Made by a program: the position numbers and the translations under genes
Part shown: in pieces, positions 11,120 to 21,316 of the stretch
Layout: the number at the start of each line of letters is the position of its first letter
How positions within the stretch are numbered: position 1 is the first letter of the stretch
Origin: Magicicada septendecula
Taxonomy: Eukaryota > Arthropoda > Insecta > Hemiptera > Cicadidae
Assembly: GCA_034769895.1 (NCBI GenBank)
Contig: CM068373.1
Span: 281,447,879-281,511,878 of the forward strand
Direction: 5' to 3'
DNA: 64,000 nucleotides
Notes under the pieces: generated by a model
Seen by the model: the letters and a program-made list of their open reading frames with translations, nothing else
What the model was told of the DNA's origin: nothing
Database searches by the model: none

Positions 11120-11760
11120 ACTGATTGTCCATACAGAGATTTTCTTCAATTTCTCGTTCCCTCAGTACAATGTGAATTTCTTCTAACTAGGTGATAGGTG
11201 GTCTTCCTCTTTTCCTTCTTCCTGGTGGGATCCATTCCATAACTCTCCTTGGCTATCTTTCCTGTGCCATTCTTTTCGTGTTTCTACACCATTGTAATTT
11301 TTTTTTGATAAAATCGACAATTGAATTTTTCACATTCATTCTGTCCTTGACGACTTAATTTCTAATTTTCTCACGTCTGGGTACTCTTGCCGAACGTCTC
11401 CAAAAGTCCATCTCTGCTGTCATTAATTTTGTTATTGTGTGTTTATTAGTAGTCCAAATTTCTGAGCCGTAAGTCATGATACTTCTAACAATGGTTTTAA
11501 ATATTTTGGTTTTAGTTTCTGCTGTAATTTGTTTATCCTACAATATTTCAATTACTGTAGACATAGTCATCTTTTCCAAATTAATTGTGGATTGTATTCC
11601 TTTGTCTTGCTTTCCACTGGCCGTACTTTTTACCCCTAAATACTTGTATTCCTCTGTATATGAAATCTTCCCCATGTCTTCCTCCAATATCAAGTCTTGA
11701 TGAAGGTTACCTATTGGCATGTATTTTGTTTTATTCATATTTACCTTAAGAAAGTTAAAA
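11120..11760 (-). pseudogene. LINE ORF2 C-terminal region (family B), broken
   Basis: The minus strand reads MNKTKYMPIGNLHQDLILEE then TEEYKYLGVKSTASGKQDKG. After a stop it continues KIFKTIVRSIMTYGSEIWTT and finishes RVMEWIPPGRRKRGRPP. These are the standard landmarks (EYKYLG, YGSEIW, W.PPGRRKRGRP) of the domain after the reverse transcriptase in insect LINEs. It is 5' truncated with at least one stop and some frame drift. It differs clearly from family A, so it is a separate LINE lineage. Confidence 0.8.
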
Positions 11761-11799
11761 CAAAAAAGTTTTTGTGGTTAATTTTTTTCTGATTCAGGG

Positions 11800-11935
11800 T
11801 TGTTTGGCCGTGGTCCTGTACTGTACACACCAGCAGACGTTCCGACCGTACCATTGACGGCCATCATCAGTGCACAATTTGAGCTTAAACTAATGCGTTT
11901 GTCATCGTCAGTGACCACAGTACTGTGGTAATGGC
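11800..11935 (-). repeat. structured dispersed repeat (family I), single copy
   Basis: On the minus strand CTGATGA (plus 11864-11870) is followed by T, then GGCCGT/ACGGTC pairing with a 7-base loop, then GGAAC instead of GAAAC. The family tail appears on the plus strand as tgtttggccgtggtcc. Confidence 0.7.
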
Positions 11936-11974
11936 TGACTACTTTTTTTTGGTAAAATGTTTTTTACCAAAATG

Positions 11975-12349
11975 TTTATAAACCGGGCTGTTAGGTCCGT
12001 GGTCGGTTGCTATTTAACAGCGACATCGTCGGCAACGTTTCGAATCCCACCCTCGGAGCTCTACGTCAGGCCGAAAAAAGCGACAGTGTGTTGGAAAACA
12101 GTTATGGCGGATCTTCGCCGAACGATACCCGACAACGTTTTCGGATAAGAGCAACTAAAGTTGTTAAGAAAACTAAAGTTGTTAAAGAAAACGTTGTCGG
12201 GTATCGTTCGGCGAAGATCCGCCATACTGTTTTCCAACACTCAGTCGCTTTCTACAGCCTGAAGAAGATCCCTGAGGGTGGATCGGAAACGTTGCCAACA
12301 ATGTTGTTAGTAAATAGCAACCGACCACGGCCTAACAGCCCGGTTTATA
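11975..12349. repeat. foldback element (family I, head-to-head), about 375 bp
   Basis: A long inverted repeat. The left end ttataaaccgggctgttagg mirrors the right end cctaacagcccggtttataa, and the inner arms gaacgatacccgacaacgtt and aacgttgtcgggtatcgttc pair perfectly. The centre is a short spacer with two aactaaagttgttaa words. Each arm carries a diverged family I box. Open frames crossing it are by-products of the palindrome. Confidence 0.85.
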
Positions 12350-12489
12350 ATCATTTTTGTAATATTGACACCGGCCATGCGAGCTTACGACAAAAATTAA
12401 ATGAAATAGTTTTTTATGGTTTTCTAATGTTTAAATGTAATTACAGCATCTTGTACGCGGGAAACAACGAGAAAAAATGCAAACTTTAC

Positions 12490-12615
12490 GGTAATAACAA
12501 AGATGGCGGTTACACTAAGATGGCAGTGGACAGTAGATTCTGGTGAGGATTGGTGTTGGAAACCAGAGGTCACGTTGGGCTGTAGTGCTGAAGAAGAAGA
12601 AGAAGGTCACTGCGA
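12490..12615 (+). pseudogene. LINE 3' end fragment
   Basis: The end ggttggaaaccagaggtcac-like coding tail, then gggctgtagtgctgaag and a GAA run. It matches the terminal region of the LINE at 60.3 kb (minus) and the small insertion at 18813. The coding part is about 30 codons and out of frame with the rest. Confidence 0.6.
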
Positions 12616-12639
12616 CTGTCGTAACAATATCAATTTCTT

Positions 12640-13175
12640 CGAATGTTATTCATCATTATCATCACTGTCTTCAAGGATTAAACCAAGGATGGTTCGGTCC
12701 GGTCTCAAATAGGCAAAGATTAGAGCTGGTCACTGCAGCGCTTCCTCGGGTGTCCCACACCTCTCCGTTCCCTCGGCGTACAGTTCCATAGTTGCTTGGC
12801 GATGCGGCAGTCATCCATTCGGCAAAAATGTTCCCACCAATTCAGCCGATACTGGGCGATCGTATCGAGTATACTCATAATATTCAGTTCCTGCTGTATA
12901 TCTGTGTTTCTTCTATGATCATGGAGAGTATACCCCTGCCACGTGTCTCAGAAATCTCATTTCAGCCGCTCGGATGCGACTGGGCTGGCCTTTCGTTAAC
13001 GTCCAATTCTCAGACCCATAAAAAAGTGTGGGAAGGGCCCATCACCTTGTAGAATTTTAGGCGTTTTCTTTTACTTGCTGACTTAAGCGTTCACTTAATA
13101 GTTCCGCACATAAGGTTGAACTTATGCAACTTATTCATAACGTCGCTGCTTGCATTATAAGACAATCCGAATGTT
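12640..13175 (-). pseudogene. LINE 3' end (family C), broken
   Basis: The minus strand carries KLHKFNLMCGTI-like and LFYGSENWTL-like residues, then AAEMRFLRH, the match to the plus-strand copy at 24885-25415. The ATGATAATGATG-type tail appears on the plus strand as catcattatcatcactg near 12650. Frame breaks are numerous. Confidence 0.75.
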
Positions 13176-13777
13176 ATGAATGTTATTAGCCAGTTAATTC
13201 TTTTACTTAAAAGAGTTTACATTGATTTGGCTTTGCGTGGCAAGTAAGTTTGAAACGTGCCGAACAATCACCCATAACGATTCTCTACTTTTTATTCTCT
13301 TAAAGCTTTTACTCGAAACAATTTATATTTTACCGAACACACAGACATTGTACTGTGAATTGAAAAACGGGTGGCGACCTTTCACTAACCACAGAATACC
13401 AATTCAGTGAATAAATTGTCTGCCACGTTTCAGTACGGCGGTAAATCCGGTTTGAAAGATCCCTGCATTAGTCTCTTTCACGGTGAGTTTGTAGTCTCAC
13501 GCACGGTATATGTTTAATGAGCGCATTACTTATATATAGAGTTTTGCAACGTAAAGAATACTAGTTTTTATTTGCAAGAGAAACAGATAAGGTAGCTTAT
13601 ATTTACATCAGTATAAAAGACTAACATGATGATTTTATAGAATGGATACTCCTAAGCTCCTGATCTGCTGAACTCTGTCAATATTTTGAAAGAAATACAT
13701 TCGTTATTATATAAAATTGAATTAATAAATTTTATTTTAAAATCTGTGAATAACGTTCTTTGTTTGTATGACTCTTA
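13176..13777. other. no feature recognised
   Basis: Non-coding sequence between a LINE end and a TIR element. Nothing recognisable by eye. Confidence 0.4.
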
Positions 13778-14521
13778 GGCCTCTATTACACTATGCAACT
13801 GATTTCAAGGCAACTGAACAGGCTGCAACTGCTCTGCAATCAGTTGGAGAGTAAGCCTGTCGCCTATACTATAATATTATAAAGACGTAAAGTTTGTTAG
13901 TTTCGTTGTCTGGGCTATGCTAGGAAACTAGTGATCCGAGAAAAACCAATTTTTTACACCAAAATGTTCCTTGAAGTTTGAAGATGGTTTCAGACATAAA
14001 TTTGAGCCGATAACTTTAATAAGTTTCAAGAACGAAAGCTTAAAACGGTTCCATGTTATTAATTTTTTCTTGTTAATTTGCGTGTAGCTAAATTTTTGGC
14101 ATGCGACAAACTTTTGTTGTATACGAAATATCTAAATACTATCAGCAAATGAAATGTAGAGAAGATTACAAATTTTATTTTGGCTTTTGTTTCAATAAAA
14201 TACTCTTTTCCGTTTTTGAGATATTGGTGGTTTTGTAAAAACTTGTATATGATACTTCGGTTCCATGTCATGTAAGGTGTTTGTTGTCTACAGAATGCTC
14301 GCGCAGGCGAATTGCATGCAATCGGTTGCATAGTGTAATAGGCTATATTGGAATCAATGCCCCACATCGAGTGCGTGAAAATAATAGCTGCACGAGCAGT
14401 TGCATGGCTTGGAACTGCAATTGAAAGCTTTTGCAATTGCAGACTGTGCAACTGACTGCAGTTAATGTAAACCAATGCCCCACAACTTTGCCTGCAATCA
14501 ATTGCCTGGTGTAATAGACGC
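13778..14521. mobile_element. 0.75-kb non-autonomous TIR element (MITE-like), copy 1
   Basis: The left end ggcctctattacactatgca and the reverse complement of the right end (about gcgtctattacaccaggcaa) form imperfect terminal inverted repeats. Many subterminal copies of GCAATCAGTTGCA-like words lie inside both ends. A second copy with the same internal order is at 50609-51392. No transposase was seen. The ends (tattacac) resemble several cut-and-paste superfamilies. The flanking 3-bp duplication is not clear (tta on the left, ttt or ttg on the right), so the superfamily is open. Confidence 0.75.
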
Positions 14522-14644
14522 TTTGGCGTTAAACGAAAAACACCATGAGTAGGTGATGGTTACCATAGTGAACAGAGGTTTCGTTGTTCTTTAAAAGTCA
14601 AGAACAATGAAAAAATCAACTCCTCTTCTACTATTTAGTTAAAC

Positions 14645-15570
14645 TATCAAATTACAGTACACAGTTACATTTTTACTCCCATCTTCCATAAGGAAATGGA
14701 AGTATAGTGATGGCGAAAAAATCGTGTTCAAGATAAGGGCTAATTCTGACTGTACTACCCTCAAAAAATGAAGAAAAGTAATTTTTCGGAAAGTGTCTGT
14801 GTGTGTGTCTGTGTGTAGAATTTTTTCTATGGCAAACGAGAACTGCCGCAAATTCAAACAGAATCAAATAATGTTTTGTATACCTGCCTGAGTTGTAGAG
14901 GACTCAAAGCCGTTTGATTTTGGTGAAGATAGGTTAAGGGGAAGGGGTAGTTTACTTGCAACGTATTACGTTCCAACAAGAGTAAAGTACTTGAAAATTC
15001 ATTTAAAGTTTTTCAAACAATGGTAATTATTAAATAAAAATAAAATAATCTTGTTTCCAGGCAATAAAATTATAATTTTTTCACTTTCTAATTTAAATCG
15101 TGTTTGAGTGAAAATATCGTTCCTGGCATGCAAGCATATCTCAATTATGTAATGTTTACGTTTCAAAAGTTTTATTGTTGTGATTACCGCAATAAAAAGG
15201 CAGGCATAACACACACACACACACGCGCGCGCGCGCACGCACATGCACGCACAACATTCGTGTTATTATATATGTACTACGTTATCGGCAACAAAGAGTA
15301 GTTTGTTGTTAAAATTATTTCCCGGGCTGTTTGGCCGTGGTCAAATGTTTTCTGCAAAACCAGACGTTCCGGCAGTGCCATCGACTGCCATCATCAGTGA
15401 AAATCGAGTGCGTTAACGTGAGGTGGTATACGTTAGTGACTACAGTAGGCCTACTTCTGAAGAAAGAAGTAGTTTATATGGAAATATTTCATTTCGAAAA
15501 TGATTTTAAATATAAATCTTAGAACATGGAAGTCATGTATAGTTCTCCACACCGATTTTTGTAATATTTG
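14645..15570 (-). repeat. composite dispersed repeat, second copy (inverted relative to 8.6 kb)
   Basis: Matches 8590-9390 in reverse orientation over nearly its whole length. It includes ccataaggaaatggaagtat, a GTCTGTGTG simple stretch, gttaaggggaaggggtag, ctacgttatcggcaac, and a family I unit (plus tcatcag at 15391-15397; stem GGCAGT/ACTGCC perfect; box GGAAC). It holds an extra block around 15000-15250 including a CA/CG dinucleotide tract. Confidence 0.7.
15210..15252. repeat. (AC)n/(GC)n microsatellite
   Basis: Alternating acacac then cgcgcg, then a degenerate tail of cac/gcac words. Confidence 0.9.
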
Positions 15571-15925
15571 TTCAACAAATTTTAAGATTGTATTAGTTTT
15601 TTAATTAAATTTATAACCATAGTGCCTAAATAATAGGCCTAAACTTCATTTTTAGCTATAAGGTTTATGTGCGTTTCCATAGATATGTATAGCCGTAAAT
15701 GAAGGGATACAATTGACTTATTCCGTGCAGCAGTGCAGAAAGTTAAAATAGTCTGTATAATATCCAACATCCAAAACGGATAGAACTATCAGAAGAAGAA
15801 GACGCATACAAATAGATAAAGGTGGCTGCAAACATAACTTACGAACATCTTGAAGGCTGTTCAAAATTTGCAAGAGGTGTTAACATAAATAAATTTTGTC
15901 AAATTATTAAAGACGACTATTCCAA

Positions 15926-16375
15926 CTTGTTCGTGCTTTCTTGCTGACCTGCTACCTGTCATGCTCCGGACGAGGCCTTTCAGTGTGCCCAGCATTATCA
16001 TGTCCTAAACCATGATTTGTTTTTTTAATTTCCAATTTTTCACTAAATGTTTCACTTTAGTTGCTACCTTACCATTATTATTTATCTTAATTTTCGCATA
16101 GTTTTGTATTATATCTCTAAGCATGAAATTGTTTGTTAAACCATATTTTGTACAAGTTTTCTTTAATTTTACTTTAGTTTTTTATATTGAAATATTATTC
16201 TTACCTTATTTAACTTATCTTTACTTTCCACGCTCAACACGCTGTCATGTTCATCTTTTTATTTGAATTAACAGTCTCTATAACTCCAACTTTGTCGTGC
16301 TTATTTGCTGAACTGCTACCTGTTATGCTCCGGACGAAGCCTTTTAGTGTTTCTACCATTATAAAATTCTAAATA
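15926..16375 (+). repeat. pair of about 88-bp direct repeats, 360 bp apart
   Basis: The block with gctgacctgctacctgtcatgctccggacg (split here as gctacctgtcatgctccgg) at about 15926-16015 recurs at about 16285-16375 as gctacctgttatgctccgg followed by the same cctttYagtgt context. The sequence between is AT-rich and not recognised. This could be two short terminal repeats of a small element or a local duplication. Confidence 0.65.
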
Positions 16376-16613
16376 ACAAATACAAATAACAAGATTACTA
16401 AAGATGAGAAATTTGTAATTTGTTGCGGTTAGGCTGCTTATAACTTAATTCAGCACATACTCCTCCCTAAATTAAAAGGTTGGAAGAGAAGCTGGTGAAT
16501 CACGTAAATTTGTGTTATTGCCATGTCAATACTTGGAAAACATTTTGCGTGGTTACGTCGGCACTTTGTACGCTAGCTGAAAGTGTCGCAGTTATTTTTA
16601 AGTCGATTAGATA

Positions 16614-17020
16614 CGCTAAGCTTAATAAAAAAGTACTTGCAATTTTGCAATTTCCACCACTACAAGTGTCCGATTAAAAAATAGTTTTTATCTGATATTG
16701 GTACACATGTTAGTGACAATCGTCTAAAAGTTTAGCCCAATTTGATGCACTGTTTAGATTTCACAGCTAATTGAGTAAGTTGCCTAAAGTGTATTAGGCG
16801 ATTTTTTTGTCATTCTACAATGCAAATATTGAAGAACATGGAATAAATTTTTTGTAAACCGTGAGATAAACTGCTCTGTCCTGGTAAAAGAGTTCAATAA
16901 ACTTCTAGCGAGACTACTGTGCGTGAACAAGCGGTTTACAAGCTTCCAAGATCGCCATAAATGAGTTGAAGATTAACGATTCTGTTTTTGTGTTCCACGA
17001 AATTTCATCGCTAGTTGCAG
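16614..17020 (+). mobile_element. Tc1/mariner relic (family M1), 5' half
   Basis: A TA precedes cgctaagcttaataaaaaag, which aligns with the left end of the relic at 10234. The following leader (ttggtacacatgttagtga, then gcacagctaattgag-like words) is shared with it over about 150 bp. Downstream weak transposase N-terminal coding remains can be read, broken by stops. It runs into the palindrome at 17026, so its 3' half is missing. Confidence 0.65.
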
Positions 17021-17025
17021 TGGTA

Positions 17026-17773
17026 AATAATAAAAATAATTTAAAAAATTAAAAAACACGACTGCCAAAAAAATAAATGAATAAATAAAAAATAAATTGA
17101 TAAAAACACTAAATAAAAAAACTAAATAAAAATAATATTTAGTAAAAAATCACAAAATCTAATAAAGTCGACTTAAAAAGCCAAAAACAAGGTATTGAAA
17201 TTCAGCTCTGATCAGATTTAACGAAAATGTTATGAATGATTAAACGCATAGTAATTTTATTAGATTTAAATTACTTTTCGATGTTGAATATATATCAATG
17301 CATCATATGAAGACTACAATTATAAAAAATATTGCTGATAAAATTTTGCTCTTCAATTTTAATCTTCAATGCAGTCGGGGGCTGTTTAATGAAAAGAACA
17401 AATCTATTTAGAAACAGCCCCCGACTGCATTGAAAATTAAAATTGAAGAGCAAAATTTTATCAGCAATATTTTTTATAATTGTAGTCTTCATATGATGCA
17501 TTGATATATATTCAACATCGAAAAGTAATTTAAATCTAATAAAATTACTATGCGTTTAATCATTCATAACATTTTCGTAAAATCTGGTCAGAGCTGAATT
17601 TCAATACCTTGTTTTTGGCTTTTTAAGTCGACTTTATTAGATTTTGTGATTTTTTACTAAATATTATTTTTATTTAGTTTTTTTTTATTTAGTGTTTTTA
17701 TCAATTTATTTTTTATTTATTCATTTATTTTTTTGGCAGTAGTGTTTTTTAATTTTTTAAATTATTTTTATTA
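17026..17773. repeat. near-perfect 0.75-kb palindrome (two arms of about 360 bp, 24-base loop)
   Basis: Left arm about 17026-17387 and right arm about 17412-17773 are inverted copies around a 24-base loop at 17388-17411. Inner arms end in gcagtcgggggctgttt and aaacagcccccgactgc. I saw only a few mismatches and small length differences in A/T runs, so the arms are roughly 97% alike. They also hold aagtcgacttaaaaagcc and its mirror. No protein is encoded. The word cacgactgcc near both outer ends resembles cagtcgtgtaataa near the right end of the neighbouring Helitron region. Confidence 0.9.
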
Positions 17774-18068
17774 TTTTATTCCCTTTTTGTGTTTAAAAAG
17801 AGTATAATGGGAATGTGCAGTGTGTGCGTGTGTTCGTGCGTATGTGTGAAGTGCAAACAAAATTTCAATTTTTACATAGCTTTATTTAGAAACTTTATGT
17901 ACATAGTATAATTAGCGTATGAACTTATAAACTTATAAATATAGTATAACTTTATTTTATATACTAATATAACTAGTATAATACAAACATTTCGATAAAT
18001 TGTTTTATAAATTACATAATTAACTAAATAATTTTATTTATTAGAAATGATAAAGGAAAAGCTTTGGT
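17774..18068. other. AT-rich spacer, probably Helitron 3' flank
   Basis: Lies downstream of the minus-strand helicase frame. It contains a GTGTGTGCGTGTG stretch near 17820. No hairpin plus CTRR terminus could be assigned with confidence. Confidence 0.35.
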
Positions 18069-19713
18069 CTACAGATTTCTGAGTCGATTTAATTCCTCAA
18101 GTGAGTTTTTATCGTGCGGTTCATGCCACAATTTTCGTGGATCCAGACAACTTATTGCTAATCCCTCTAATGTTTTCACACGACTTAGTGCGACGTAGGC
18201 CTGACCCTTGGCAAAAATATTACTACTCAAACCAATGACTGCTTTGTCTAAAGTAGTGCCTTGAAGTTTATGTACTGTTACAGCCCAACACAATATTAAT
18301 GACAGCATACGTCGTTCTATTTTGCCCTGGCCTCGCAAAGCATCATATTCAACAGTGGTTGGCTCTATCTTTACTCCAATACCTGCAGTATTTCCCCTAA
18401 TTGATCTGTCATCAAATTCTACAAATACGGCTTGTGGAAGCTCACCAGGTTGAAGCTGATCTCGACGTAGTGCAGGCCACTCCATTTTTCTAATGATGCC
18501 GATTGCTCCGTTGACCAGACCATGATTAACATTAATGTTTTTTTCGCAACATTACCCTAGATCCGACTCCGATTACTAAAGAGTTTGGAATACCTCCAGT
18601 TTTGTTTGGATCCGTTGGTATGAAGTCTTTCTTTAACTTTTGTCCGTAATTCTTAGCTTCGACAGACACATCCAAAGCTGCAATATCGTAAACTTTAGAT
18701 GATGTTTTCAACTTTTCAGTCATCATAGCATTATATTCTTCTACCTGTTTAGTGGTTGGGAAAATACGCAGACACTCGCCATCAGCAAATTCATCTGTCA
18801 AAGGAACTCTTCTAAAGATGGACATTAGGAACTGGAGACTGAAGGCAATGGACAGAGGTGAGTGGAGACGGGTCGTAGCGGAAGCCAAGACTCACCATGG
18901 GCTGTAGTGCTGGAGAGTAGTAGTAGTAGTAAGGAACTCTTCGACGATCTAAAATTTCTAGCTGCTGCATGGTGAGTTGGCCGAGTCGTAAGTTATTTAG
19001 AATATCTATAAAAGTAGTGTCGTTAGCTTGCCGCATATTTTGAGGTAATTCACAGAAACTAAACAGTGTCCACAAATTAATTTCAGCTGATAAGTAATGA
19101 GGTTGCTTGAAAAAGTAGGTACCACCAACTGCTTTTGATACAGGTGGCAACTGCATTAGATCGCCAAACAAAATAATATTGATACCCCCGAAGAGAGCAT
19201 CATTCATTTTAAGCTGTTATAACCTTAAGTGAATATTTCTTAGGGTAGTATAGGGTACCATTGAGATTTCGTCAATGATTAGCCAATTAATATGCTTCCA
19301 CCTTAGCCGTTCCCTTTGAAGGCGCTCACCAGTAAGAGGGCGAAGAGCTGTCACCTTGCCTTTTTCGATAGGAAGGGCAAAAGTAGAGTGCAAAGTGCTA
19401 CCTCCAATCAATCTTGCAGCGACACCTGTGGGTGCTGCTACCGTAACAGCTCTGCTTGCAGGTAAATGAGAAAGACGACGAATCTGTTCTACAATAATTT
19501 TCAGAGTAAAGGTTTTGCCGGTGCCTGCTCCTCCAGTAACGAACACACGTAATGGCTCAGTATTATTTCACTTGGAAGCAATCTGTCTGAAATCATTTTG
19601 AACAATTGGCGCTGCTGAAAATTCATTAAGTTTACTGCTGCGGCATATTGTTGATTCGTCATTTCATGTATTTCAGGTTCACCATATTTCGCAGAGAGAA
19701 ATATATATAGCAA
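18069..19713 (-). pseudogene. PIF1-type helicase, Helitron-like, broken
   Basis: A superfamily 1B DNA helicase related to PIF1, the helicase half of Helitron rolling-circle transposases. Reading the minus strand: an N-terminal lead (MTNQQYAAAVNLMNFQQRQL), Walker A GGAGTGKT (about 19511-19534), APTGVAA, Walker B LIIDEISM (about 19262-19285), motif III ILFGDLMQLPPVS (about 19150-19180), LPQNMRQ, then RVMLRKKH, then motif V AVTVHKLQGTTLDKA (about 18240-18290), motif VI YVALSRVKTLEGL, and a C-terminus ending LEELNRLRNL. The frame is broken by stops near 19210 and frame changes near 19500 and 18500. A LINE tail is inserted at 18813-18930. No Rep/HUH nuclease domain was seen upstream, so this is a decayed Helitron piece or a PIF1 pseudogene; Helitron is favoured by the flank. 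Confidence 0.85.
18813..18930 (+). mobile_element. 118-bp LINE 3' end inserted in the helicase, 12-bp target duplication
   Basis: The insert encodes MDIRNWRLKAMDRGEWRRVV then AEAKTHHGL, the typical last residues of insect LINE ORF2, then cattgggctgtagtgctgg-like sequence and a TAG triplet tail. Both sides carry aaggaactcttc (18801-18812 and 18931-18942), a perfect 12-bp target site duplication. The helicase sequence continues in the expected order on either side. Confidence 0.92.
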
Positions 19714-20137
19714 ACCAATATATATATATATATATATAGATATACTTTCAGATCAGCTGTTCTCTGTTTCTCACGGATTGCACATCTATACTCTCACACA
19801 ATAGCGCGCTAACATAGTATCAGTGAGCGTGGTCTTAAATCGCGAGCGCTATCTGGAGTGAACTTTACAGAATACCTTCCACTAGCGCCACCTGATGGAC
19901 CAATAAACGAACAAAAAAAATCCTTAGAACCGATCACTTGTATTCACTTCCGGTCAAAACCGGAAGTCAACTCACGGTGATATATAGCCTATGACACTTC
20001 TGGTGAAGTAAGGAATCCATCGAGCCATCGAACATGAAAATCGGTAAAGCCGTTAAAAAGTTATAGTGGAACAAACATACATACATACCCTACCACTGAA
20101 AACATAACACTCCTTTTTAGCAGTCGTGTAATAAAGA
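19714..20137 (-). mobile_element. Helitron 5' flank (non-coding)
   Basis: Continues from the helicase relic. It holds an (AT)n run at 19717-19740, ttccggtcaaaaccggaag (a short palindrome), tatatagcctatgacact, and aatcggtaaagccgtt followed by acaaacatacatacatac. This train of words is common in insect Helitron sequences. The proposed terminus is near 20136 (minus-strand TCTTTATTACACGACTGC), where mariner sequence begins; it was not verified. Confidence 0.5.
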
Positions 20138-20618
20138 GTACTATTTGGACATTGTACGCCTTTTGTATGAAGCTATTCGTAGAAAACGGCCAGATTTACG
20201 AAAAAATAATTTATGAAAATTGCAGCTCGATAATGCGCCTGGACACACATCATTGCTTGTTAAGAATTTTGCCAGGCTAGGCAAAGGAAAACGTCATAAT
20301 GATGACACGGCAACTGCCGTATTCACCAGATGTGTCCCAACGCGATCTTCCCTCCTTCCAATAGTGATAATTTCAACGAAAGGACAACGTTTTGCGACCG
20401 TTGAAGACGTAATACAAAAATCGCTAAGCAAGCTCAAGGCTGTACCAAAAAGTGCATGCTTGAAATAGTTTGAATACTGAAAAACGGCTGGCTTAATCTT
20501 GTTACATTCGACGGAGACTACTTTGAAGGAGGCAGTGTAAGTGTCGATGAATGAAGGCATAATTTTAAAATAAACAAGAGCTGCATGAACGTTTTGATCA
20601 AATCTCGTACATCATTAG
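20138..20618 (+). mobile_element. Tc1/mariner relic (family M1), 3' half
   Basis: Encodes LQLDNAPGHTSLLVKNFARL (third-block catalytic Asp in the DNAP motif of mariner transposases), then in another frame LPYSPDVSQRDLPSF, then the C-terminal words RFATVED and SLSKLKAVPKSACLK that match the relic at 10234. The right end (aacgttttgatcaaatctcg) matches the family's inverted repeat and is followed by TA. The left half is missing, cut at the Helitron flank. Confidence 0.75.
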
Positions 20619-20884
20619 GCGGACTGGACCAGTAATCACTAAAAGTTCTAAAACAGAGTTTTTTAACCGTTTTTCGGATATCGGTCCGCTTTCAATCTAC
20701 GTTTTTGACTGTGCCCCACCCTCTATCGTACTGAGACAATTGTTAAATATTTAAATGTTTATGTTTCGAATAGAATACATTTTATATAAAAATGTGTAAA
20801 GCCATACAAAACACAGTTACTTTAAAACATATAATTTTAAGTATTCTTTTATCAATTTGCCCTTTATCGTTTACCGAAGGACTG

Positions 20885-20990
20885 ATAGATGTGGGACGTC
20901 CGAAGAAGCGTTGGAGTAACCAACACTAGTGTAAACCGGAGCAAATCATTGTTGGTGATGATGATCCCTGCTAAAGATGATGATGATGAT
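20885..20990 (+). pseudogene. LINE 3' end tail (family C)
   Basis: Reads VGRPKKRWSN-like residues (gtgggacgtccgaagaagcg), then accggagcaaatc and a GATGATGATG tail, as at the end of the copy at 24885-25415. Confidence 0.65.
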
Positions 20991-21021
20991 AATGAATTGG
21001 TATTCAAATAAAATATTACAC

Positions 21022-21316
21022 TGTTGTTAAAATTCTTTCCTGCACTGTTTGGCCGTGGTTCATTGTTTCCAACTAAAACAGACGTTTCGACAGTGCCATC
21101 GAATGCCATCATCAGTGTAGAATTCGAGCTTCGCTTACGTAGGGTGGTAGACGTTAGTACTGTGGTCAAGGCTGAGGTCACTAACGTCTATCGCCGTACG
21201 TTAGCGAAGCTCGAATTTTACACTGATGGTGGCAGTCGATGGCACTGTCGAACGTCTGTTTCAGTTGGAAACAATGGACCACGGCCAAACATACCGGTAA
21301 TGAATTTTAACAACAT
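21022..21316. repeat. foldback element (family I, head-to-head), about 295 bp
   Basis: The left arm starts ctgttgttaaaattctttcc and the right arm ends ggtaatgaattttaacaaca. Each arm carries the family tail (ggccgtggtt / ggaccacggcc), the box pair and stem. The right-arm stem GGCAGT/ACTGTC is fully paired with one G-T. The centre holds gacgttagta / tcactaacgtc words. Confidence 0.85.

Noticed and set aside
12007-12546. A 179-codon plus-strand open frame
   Set aside because: It spans the family I foldback and reads both arms; no known domain is present.
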